From Pseudomonadales bacterium (GTDB lineage Bacteria > Pseudomonadota > Gammaproteobacteria > Pseudomonadales > Pseudohongiellaceae), in assembly GCA_024234365.1 (NCBI GenBank), contig JACKOK010000006.1, positions 1 to 64,000 of the forward strand: DNA of 64,000 nucleotides, in the 5' to 3' direction. Both the position numbers and the translations under genes were made by a program. This document shows, piece after piece, positions 58,197 through 64,000 of the stretch. The notes beneath the pieces were generated by a model that did no database searches, was not told the DNA's origin, and saw nothing but the letters and a program-made list of their open reading frames with translations. Numbering within the stretch: the stretch's first letter is position 1; each line of letters starts with the position of its first letter.

Positions 58197-58796
58197 ATGA
58201 AAGATACCCATTCCCCGTGCCGGCAGCACACGGTTGCCGCTTTCCTGTCCATCCTGATTAGTCTGTTCTTGCCTGGCCTGCAGGCTCAGGCCCAGAGTGT
58301 CTCTGACATACTGAATTATCGGGAGTACACGCCGCTGTTCTCCAGTGCTGGGCAGCCCACGCGGGATCAGCTTTCACTGATCAAGGAGGCAGGCTATGAG
58401 CGTGTGATCTACCTCGCCTTCAGCAACAGCAATACGGCGATTTCGGACGAGGATCAGCTGGTGAAGAATCTGGGCATGGACTACCTCCATATTCCCGTGG
58501 ATTTCAGCAATCCGACCCTGCGGGACTTCAATGCCTTCGCCGATGCCATGCAGCGGGAGCCTGACAGTCGTACCTTGCTGCACTGTGTGATCAATGCTCG
58601 CGCAACGGCCTTCAGTTTTCTGTATCGCGTGATTTATCAGGGGGCCGATATGGCGAGCGCCAAAGCGGATATGAACACCGTGTGGCAGCCCAATGAGGTG
58701 TGGCGGGATTTTATTTTTGAGGTTTTGCAGGCTCATGGTCTCAGCCCTGATTGCACGGGTTGCGACTGGACGCCCCCGGCATCACAACCCCGGTAG
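58197..58796 (+). CDS. Secreted protein-tyrosine-phosphatase-like protein
   Basis: 199 residues. Signal peptide about 1-32 (GLQAQAQ). The rest resembles the dual-specificity phosphatase family DUF442/BLH type: ILNYREYTPLFSSAGQPTRDQLSLIKEAGYERVIYLA and a loop HCVINARA (His129, Cys130, Arg135). The loop has four residues between Cys and Arg, not the classical five, a feature of this bacterial subfamily. Activity is unproven. The export signal makes a cytoplasmic signalling role unlikely. The CDF transporter follows after 12 bp. Confidence 0.78.
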   Translation: MKDTHSPCRQHTVAAFLSILISLFLPGLQAQAQSVSDILNYREYTPLFSSAGQPTRDQLSLIKEAGYERVIYLAFSNSNTAISDEDQLVKNLGMDYLHIPVDFSNPTLRDFNAFADAMQREPDSRTLLHCVINARATAFSFLYRVIYQGADMASAKADMNTVWQPNEVWRDFIFEVLQAHGLSPDCTGCDWTPPASQPR

Positions 58797-58808
58797 GGAA
58801 GGGCTCTG

Positions 58809-59720
58809 GTGCACTCCCATTCCCACGGAGCCAGTCACCGGCATTCCCATGGAGATGGCGCGTCCTCACGCATTGCCTGGGCCTTCTTCCTCAATGCCGG
58901 TTTCGCACTGATCGAATTCATCGGTGGCATGCTGACCAACAGCACGGCCATTATGGCCGATGCGGTGCATGATCTGGGTGACAGCCTCGCCATTGCGCTG
59001 GCCTGGGGGCTGGCAAAGCTCAGCAATACGCCCTCATCAAGCACCTTCAGCTATGGTTATCGGCGCTTTTCTTTGCTGGGGGCCTTGTTCAATGGCGTGA
59101 TTCTGATCCTGGGTTCGGGCTGGGTGCTCAGTCACGCCATTCCCCGTTTGTACAACCCGGTGATGCCGGATACCGCAGGCATGTTCGTGCTGGCGGTCTT
59201 CGGTGTGCTGGTCAATGGTTTTGCTGCCTACAAACTCGGGCAGGGCAGTACCCAGAACGAGCGAATGCTGAACTGGCATCTGCTGGAGGATGTGCTGGGC
59301 TGGGTGGCTGTCATGCTCGTGTCCATGACGCTCATGTTTGTGGACTGGCCGATTCTGGACCCGATCCTGTCGATTGCCTTTACGCTTTTTATTCTGTTGA
59401 ACGTGCTGCGTCAGCTGTGGAAGACGCTGCGCCTGTTTTTACAGGCAACGCCCGAGGAGCTGAATATTCCCGACATCTCCGCGTCTTTGCAGGCACTGCC
59501 AGGCGTTGCCGGTGTTCACCATGTCCAATTGTGGTCGCTCGATGGCGAACAGCATGTGCTGACGGCCCATGTAGTGCTGATCGAGAATGCCGATGTGGAA
59601 CGTCAGAGCCAGCTCAAGCAACAAATAGCAGAAGCTTTGCGTCCCTATGGGCTGGCATACACCACCATTGAATTCGAGTTTGCCGGGGAAACCTGTCGTG
59701 ACCACATGCCGTGGGATTAG
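58809..59720 (+). CDS. Cation diffusion facilitator transporter (CzcD/ZitB-like)
   Basis: 303 residues with six membrane helices. The His-rich N-terminus (MHSHSHGASHRHSHGD) and the metal-site helices with ADAVHDLGDSLAI and HLLEDVLGWVAV support Zn2+ or similar divalent metal export by proton exchange. The cytoplasmic C-terminal domain carries VHHVQLWSLDGEQHVLTAHVVL. The start is GTG at 58809 with GGGAAGGG upstream. Confidence 0.9.
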   Translation: MHSHSHGASHRHSHGDGASSRIAWAFFLNAGFALIEFIGGMLTNSTAIMADAVHDLGDSLAIALAWGLAKLSNTPSSSTFSYGYRRFSLLGALFNGVILILGSGWVLSHAIPRLYNPVMPDTAGMFVLAVFGVLVNGFAAYKLGQGSTQNERMLNWHLLEDVLGWVAVMLVSMTLMFVDWPILDPILSIAFTLFILLNVLRQLWKTLRLFLQATPEELNIPDISASLQALPGVAGVHHVQLWSLDGEQHVLTAHVVLIENADVERQSQLKQQIAEALRPYGLAYTTIEFEFAGETCRDHMPWD

Positions 59721-59769
59721 GCGGGGTGGCCAACGAAGTGGGGGTGCTGGTTTTCGTAAGCATAGCTCA

Positions 59770-59801
59770 CTATTTCCGGTAATCTTTATTACCGGAAATA
59801 G
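59770..59801. repeat. Perfect 13 bp inverted repeat between the CDF gene and gor
   Basis: CTATTTCCGGTAA (59770-59782) and TTACCGGAAATAG (59789-59801) enclose TCTTTA. No T-run follows on either strand. It lies between convergent genes, so a factor-independent hairpin or a protein site are both possible. Confidence 0.6.
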
Positions 59802-59857
59802 CGCTTATAAGGGAATTCTTGATAAATCCTGGGCTTTCAGTCGGATGTGCAGCTTTT

Positions 59858-59874
59858 ATGATGTAAAACATCAT
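59858..59874. repeat. 17 bp palindrome ATGATGT-AAA-ACATCAT
   Basis: A perfect 7 bp inverted repeat with a 3 base centre, 31 bases beyond the gor stop. The form suits a dimeric regulator, but no promoter is seen with it and it is downstream of both flanking genes. Confidence 0.45.
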
Positions 59875-59905
59875 TATTTCCGAGCGGTGTTTGGCGCCCC
59901 CGATA

Positions 59906-61255
59906 TCACGATGGCGTTCGCATGGTGACAAATTCTTCTGCGGCGCTCGGATGAATGCCAAGCGTGGCATCGAAATCGGCCTTGCTCGCACCGGCCTTGA
60001 TGGCAATGGCCACGCCCTGAATGATTTCTGCGGCATATTCACCCATCATGTGAGCGCCGAGTACCTTGTCCGTGCTTTTGTCCACAATCAGCTTCATAAA
60101 GGTTTTCTCGTCCCGTTTGCTCACGGTGTGCCGCAGTGGCGTGAAACGGCTGCGGAAAACCAGAATTTCACCATGACGTTGTCGTGCGGTCTCTTCATCG
60201 AGACCTACGCAGGCGATTTCCGGCTGGCAGAAAACTGCTGTGGGAATATTGTCGTAATCCATGTGCCGGTTGCCCTGGCCGAACAGGCGTTGGGCCAGAA
60301 TCTGACCCTCGGCCAGCGCCACCGGTGTCAGTGCCACCCGGTCGATGACATCGCCAACGGCGTGGATGTTGGGGACATTGGTGGAAAACTGCTCATCAAC
60401 CACGATGGCACCGTTATCCGCCAGAGCAACTCCTGCTTTGTCCAGGCCCAGATTGGCTGTGTTGGGGTGTCTGCCGGTGGCAAACAGCACCTTGTCTACC
60501 ACTATATCGTCACCACGATCAAAACAGGCTCTCAGTTGCGTTCCTTCTTCGTGGATGGCAATGACATTGGATTCCAGGTGCAGGCCCGAATATTTGCATA
60601 ATTCTTCTGTAAAGGACTCAGCGATTTCGCTGTCGAAACCACGCAGCAGCTTCGCTCCCCGGTAGGACAGACAGGTTTTGGCGCCCAGCGCGGAAAAGAT
60701 GCCGGCGAATTCCACGGCAATATAACCGCCGCCCACGATAAGAATGGACTCCGGTAAGCTTTCCAGCTCGAAGGCCTCGTTGGAGGTGATGGCATGGTGA
60801 CTGCCGGGAAACGTCGGTACAAAGGGCCAGCCGCCGGTGGCGACCAGGATTTCCCTGGCGGTGACGGTGCGGCTCTGCAGGGAGATCGTGTGGGCGTCCA
60901 ACAGGCAGGCGCGCTCATGAAAGAGCTCGACACCGGCTTTGTGCATCAGGGACTGGTAAATTGAGTTCAGGCGGGAAATTTCGGCATCCTTGCCGGCGAT
61001 CAGCCGTGGCCAGTCCATTTGGGCATCGCCGGGAAATTGCCAGCCGTAACCCCGGGCATCCGCAAAGTCCTTGGCATAGTGTGCGGCGTAACTGAACAGC
61101 TTCTTGGGAATACAACCGACATTGACACAGGTGCCCCCCATATAACGTTCCTCGGCCATGCCGACGCGAGCGCCAAGCCCTGCTGCGATGCGGCCTGCAC
61201 GCACGCCGCCGGAGCCACCGCCAATGACGAAAAGATCGTAGTCGTAGCTGCTCAA
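59906..61255 (-). CDS. gorA: Glutathione reductase
   Basis: 449 residues. FAD motif IGGGSGGVRAGRIAA, redox pair Cys43/Cys48 in GGTCVNVGCIPKKL, NAD(P) motif IVGGGYIAVEFAGIF, FATGRHPNT, and catalytic His435 in HPSAAEEFVTMR. The sequence RGAKLLRGFD after the second Rossmann fold carries basic residues expected for NADPH. It regenerates GSH in the cytoplasm. It is divergent from the ribbon-helix-helix gene. Confidence 0.95.
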   Translation of the reverse strand: MSSYDYDLFVIGGGSGGVRAGRIAAGLGARVGMAEERYMGGTCVNVGCIPKKLFSYAAHYAKDFADARGYGWQFPGDAQMDWPRLIAGKDAEISRLNSIYQSLMHKAGVELFHERACLLDAHTISLQSRTVTAREILVATGGWPFVPTFPGSHHAITSNEAFELESLPESILIVGGGYIAVEFAGIFSALGAKTCLSYRGAKLLRGFDSEIAESFTEELCKYSGLHLESNVIAIHEEGTQLRACFDRGDDIVVDKVLFATGRHPNTANLGLDKAGVALADNGAIVVDEQFSTNVPNIHAVGDVIDRVALTPVALAEGQILAQRLFGQGNRHMDYDNIPTAVFCQPEIACVGLDEETARQRHGEILVFRSRFTPLRHTVSKRDEKTFMKLIVDKSTDKVLGAHMMGEYAAEIIQGVAIAIKAGASKADFDATLGIHPSAAEEFVTMRTPS

Positions 61256-61408
61256 AGTATCCTGTCTCCCCTGCGATTTAGCTGGTCTATTGAGTGTTGA
61301 GTCATCAGTTTGTTACGGCTATGATCACAGAAAATTCCAGTTGAATACAGGGTTTCCTGGTCAGGGATCAGGACAAAGACCGATGAGGTTTGTTGAGGGA
61401 AGAAGGAC

Positions 61409-61735
61409 ATGACCGAGCAAGCTCAAGTACTCGAAAACGGCACCGGCAACAGCGATCACGACACGGAGAGCAAACGCAGCAAAAAACCGGCAATGAGTAA
61501 ATTTGTGGTCCGTATGCCGGCAGAACTGCTGGAAACACTAAAACGTGTCTCCCGGCACCATAACAGAAGCATGAACTCCGAAATCAATTTGTTGCTCGGG
61601 CGTTATATCGAACAGATCAAGGGGGATTCGAGGCCTGGGGCAGATGAACACCTGACTCTGGATTCGCAACTGCAACGAAAACTCAGCGCCCTGTCACCAC
61701 AGAAGATTGAAGCCTTGCTTGATCTGCTTGAATAA
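61409..61735 (+). CDS. Arc-family ribbon-helix-helix DNA-binding protein
   Basis: 108 residues. The central RHH unit is MSKFVVRMPAELLETLKRVS followed by RHHNRSMNSEINLLLGRYIEQ (about 29-70), the Arc/MetJ-like pattern of strand, helix, helix. A charged N-terminal tail and a helical C-terminal extension flank it. GAAGAAGGAC precedes the ATG. It may control gor (divergent, 153 bp apart) or alkB downstream (32 bp), or itself. Not linked to a toxin gene. Confidence 0.82.
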   Translation: MTEQAQVLENGTGNSDHDTESKRSKKPAMSKFVVRMPAELLETLKRVSRHHNRSMNSEINLLLGRYIEQIKGDSRPGADEHLTLDSQLQRKLSALSPQKIEALLDLLE

Positions 61736-61767
61736 GCGGCGCCTCGCCACCTCAGGATACCGGAAAG

Positions 61768-62409
61768 ATGAAGCGTCAGCTGCAAGGGAGTCGGGGGCTG
61801 TTCGATCGTGCTCCAGAGCCTGTCATCCTGCCGCTACAAGATGCCGTCCTGCACTATTTTCCGGCTGCTTTCGCGCCTGATGAAGCCGATGCCCTGCTGC
61901 AGAGTTGCATGGGTTCGCTTGCCTGGCGCCAGGACAGTCTGCGTATTGCGGGGCGCCTCATCCCCATTCCCCGCCTGCAATGCTGGTATGGCGATGCGGG
62001 GGCGCAATACGGGTATTCGCGCCTGCGCCTCTCTCCCCTGCCCTGGAGCCGCGAGCTTCTGTTCATCAAGTCGCGTGTGGAATCCTGCAGCGGACACCGC
62101 TTCAACGCCGTGCTGGCCAATTACTATCGTGATGGACAGGACAGCGTGGACTGGCACAGTGATGACGAACCGGAGCTGGGCCCTGTGATCGCTTCCGTCA
62201 GTCTGGGAGCCGTGCGTTGTTTTGAAATGAAGCATCGCTATCAGCGTGAGCTGAAGAAGCTGAAGCTGCCATTGACCCACGGCAGCCTGCTGCTGATGAC
62301 GGGGGAAACCCAGCACTACTGGCGCCATCGTGTGCCCAAGGAACCAGCCATTGCTCAAGCACGCATCAATCTCACTTTCCGCCAGATCAGCCCGTGCAGG
62401 AAAGCCTGA
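61768..62409 (+). CDS. alkB: Alpha-ketoglutarate-dependent DNA/RNA demethylase AlkB (ALKBH2/3 type)
   Basis: 213 residues. Fe(II) ligands His130 and Asp132 (DWHSDDEPELG) and His187 (YWRHRVPK), and 2-oxoglutarate-binding Arg199 and substrate-side Arg205 (ARINLTFR). FNAVLANYYRDGQDSVDWH is the core AlkB block. It repairs N1-methyladenine and N3-methylcytosine by oxidative demethylation. The lineage resembles the eukaryotic ALKBH2/3 group rather than E. coli AlkB. Its TGA overlaps the next start (TGATG). Confidence 0.93.
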   Translation: MKRQLQGSRGLFDRAPEPVILPLQDAVLHYFPAAFAPDEADALLQSCMGSLAWRQDSLRIAGRLIPIPRLQCWYGDAGAQYGYSRLRLSPLPWSRELLFIKSRVESCSGHRFNAVLANYYRDGQDSVDWHSDDEPELGPVIASVSLGAVRCFEMKHRYQRELKKLKLPLTHGSLLLMTGETQHYWRHRVPKEPAIAQARINLTFRQISPCRKA

Positions 62410-63539
62410 TGGATCACGTCAATCTGTGCATCGTTGGTGCTGGTGTGGTGGGCATTGCGGCCGCGGAAGCCTTTTCCCGGCATGAGGGCGCAAACGCATC
62501 CATCGTGCTGCTGGAGCAAAATGAACGCTTCGGGCAACAGACCAGCAGCCGTAACAGTGAGGTGATCCACGCCGGGCTTTATTATCCTCCTGGTTCTCTG
62601 AAGGCGAGCCTGTGCCGCGAAGGCAATGCTCTGCTTTACGCCTTCTGTTCGCGTTATGGTATTGCGCACCGGCGTCTTGGCAAGTTCATCCTGGCGCAGG
62701 CAGGCGAAGAGGATTCTCTTCTAGCCCTGGAAAAGAATGCAATGGCAAATGCCGTGAACAATCTGTCCTGGACAAGCGCTGCCTCCTTGCATAAACAGGA
62801 ACCACTGCTGCGGGCGGCTGCCGCCCTCTTCTCCCCCGACACCGGTATTGTGGACAGTCATGGCCTGATGGATACGCTGCTGCAGCACGCACGGCAGCGA
62901 GCAGTGGCTTATGCGGCGGGCACGCGCGTTACCCGGGTTACGCCATTGACTCACGGCTTTGAGGTACACACGACAAACACGGGGGACGGGCAGGCGTATC
63001 GCTTTCAGTGCGAGCGTCTGGTGCTTGCTGCCGGGCTTCAGGCCTCTGCGCTTGCTGCTGTCGTGGAGGGCTTTCCGAAGGCGCTCATTCCTGATATACG
63101 GCTGCTAAAAGGCAATTACTTCCGGCTTGCCGGCGCAGCTCCCTTCCGTCACCTGATTTACCCATTACCAGAGGCTAAGCGCCATGGCCTTGGCATCCAT
63201 GCAACGCTGGACTTGCAGGGGAATGTCCGTTTCGGGCCGGACGTAGAGGAGGTGTTGCAGTTGGACTATCGCGTGGATCCCATGCGGCGCGAACGCTTTG
63301 CCGTGGCGATCAGATCGTATTATCCGGGCCTGGAGGTAACGCGTCTGCTGCCCGATTACGCGGGGATTCGTCCTCGCCTGCGAACAGCGGACGACAGTGC
63401 TGCTGACTTTCAGATACTCGACAGCTCCCACCACGGCCTGCCTGGGCTTGTTGCCCTGTTCGGTATTGAGTCACCGGGCCTGACGGCCAGCCTGGCCCTG
63501 GCACACAGGCTGGTTGAATTAAGCCGGCTGCAACGCTGA
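62409..63539 (+). CDS. lhgO: FAD-dependent oxidoreductase, L-2-hydroxyglutarate oxidase-like
   Basis: 376 residues. FAD Rossmann motif GAGVVG at 10-15 and the DAO-fold signature NSEVIHAGLYYPPGSLKASL seen in L-2-hydroxyglutarate oxidases and dehydrogenases; TGIVDSHGLMDTLL, LLKGNYFRL, HLIYPLPE and FGIESPGLTASLAL also match. The predicted reaction is L-2-hydroxyglutarate to 2-oxoglutarate. The start ATG overlaps the alkB stop, with AGGAAA upstream. Another 2-hydroxyacid or amino-acid substrate is possible. Confidence 0.8.
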   Translation: MDHVNLCIVGAGVVGIAAAEAFSRHEGANASIVLLEQNERFGQQTSSRNSEVIHAGLYYPPGSLKASLCREGNALLYAFCSRYGIAHRRLGKFILAQAGEEDSLLALEKNAMANAVNNLSWTSAASLHKQEPLLRAAAALFSPDTGIVDSHGLMDTLLQHARQRAVAYAAGTRVTRVTPLTHGFEVHTTNTGDGQAYRFQCERLVLAAGLQASALAAVVEGFPKALIPDIRLLKGNYFRLAGAAPFRHLIYPLPEAKRHGLGIHATLDLQGNVRFGPDVEEVLQLDYRVDPMRRERFAVAIRSYYPGLEVTRLLPDYAGIRPRLRTADDSAADFQILDSSHHGLPGLVALFGIESPGLTASLALAHRLVELSRLQR

Positions 63540-63546
63540 GCGTGCT

Positions 63547-64000
63547 TCAGTACTGTTCGTCCTGGCTGGCGATATGGGCGTAAACCTGTGAGCTGCCATC
63601 CTTGTTGAGCTGGAGAACATCATAGGGATGGAACTGCCCGCCGATTTCCATGCCGGGGCTGCCCAGTGGCATACCGGGTACGGCCAGCCCCAGGGCATCG
63701 GGGTGCTCGGTCAGAAAGCGGCTGACGACCTTGGCCGGAATATGGCCCTCGAATACATAGCCTTCCTCGGACACTGCGGTGTGGCAGGACTGATATTGCG
63801 GCGCGATACCCAAACGCATTTTCTGAGCACTGAGATCCTGGGGATGGCTGATCTGGGCCATGAAGCCGTTTTCCTGAACGTGGCTAATCCAGCCTTCGCA
63901 GCAACCGCAGGAAGGGTCTTTCATGACCTGCAGAACCGTGTCAGAGCTGGCCGGGGCGTCTGCTGCGCTGCTGCTTTCCTGCTGGCAGGCCACGAGTGCC
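63547..64000 (-). CDS. DUF411 metal-binding protein, probable lipoprotein, truncated by window edge
   Basis: At least 150 codons; the start lies right of the window. The last visible codons upstream read ALVAC, a lipobox, so it is probably a lipoprotein. The mature part has DPSCGCCEGWISHVQENGF, the CxCC metal motif of DUF411, then SCHTAVSEEGYVFEGHIPAKVV and GLAVPGMPLGSPGME. Such proteins are often linked to copper resistance. The stop is 8 bp from the lhgO stop, convergent. Confidence 0.88.
   Translation of the reverse strand, partial: ALVACQQESSSAADAPASSDTVLQVMKDPSCGCCEGWISHVQENGFMAQISHPQDLSAQKMRLGIAPQYQSCHTAVSEEGYVFEGHIPAKVVSRFLTEHPDALGLAVPGMPLGSPGMEIGGQFHPYDVLQLNKDGSSQVYAHIASQDEQY

Overview
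This 64 kb window is chromosomal DNA of a gammaproteobacterium. It is dense, fairly GC-rich and almost wholly coding. The gene order is of the Pseudomonas / Cellvibrionales-Oceanospirillales kind: nudJ-mnmA-hflD-purB-roxA, a monomeric isocitrate dehydrogenase followed by cspD/clpS-clpA/infA-bpt-aat-trxB/ftsK-lolA-rarA-crcB-serS-cysG, then tusDCBE-yccA. ThrH, a [4Fe-4S] assimilatory CysH and a lipoprotein M16 peptidase point the same way. The long 367-residue PurC, a DUF5916 outer-membrane protein and a lone tyrosine recombinase argue against Pseudomonas itself. The genus cannot be fixed from this sequence alone.

Layout. 0-0.6 kb: an accessory scar with an AT-rich palindrome, a piece of an IS3-family element that keeps its A6G frameshift signal, and a leucine-rich-repeat remnant fused in frame to the broken orfB. 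0.6-7.2 kb: M16 metallopeptidase, two methyltransferases (cmoM, rlmI), an orphan mtnC behind a likely heat-shock promoter, a small unknown gene and glpE. 7.2-18.4 kb: argD coupled to a diguanylate cyclase, msrA, a patatin phospholipase, a 5'-nucleotidase coupled to cysB, cysH, thrH, and the tail of a long minus-strand run. That run is nudJ-mnmA-hflD-purB-roxA-(secretin-N protein)-pabB (23.2 to 16.3 kb). 23.3-25.2 kb: moaCDE facing rluE, with a 125 bp antiparallel overlap.

25.4-33.6 kb: icd, then an N-degron locus: the adaptor clpS and unfoldase clpA on plus, and both aminoacyl-protein transferases (aat, bpt) with infA and trxB on minus. 33.9-44.9 kb: ftsK, lolA, rarA, crcB, serS, cysG, long purC, tusDCBE (tRNA 2-thiolation, partner of mnmA upstream) and yccA. 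45.1-45.6 kb: tRNA-Ser(UGA) with a 44 bp direct repeat of its 3' end and a palindrome-rich spacer.

46-54 kb is a less conserved block of envelope or secreted proteins: SRPBCC, PEBP/YbhB, a secreted alpha/beta hydrolase, an amidohydrolase, a two-domain VOC protein and DUF5916. 54.4-64 kb: prc, a tyrosine recombinase, a periplasmic tyrosine-phosphatase-like protein, a CDF transporter, gor, a ribbon-helix-helix regulator, alkB coupled to an L-2-hydroxyglutarate-oxidase-like gene, and a DUF411 lipoprotein cut by the window edge. No CRISPR array, prophage, or toxin-antitoxin or restriction module was recognised. The least explained pieces are the tRNA-Ser repeat unit, the structured region at 48.46-48.75 kb, the leader of mtnC, and the alkB-lhgO pairing.
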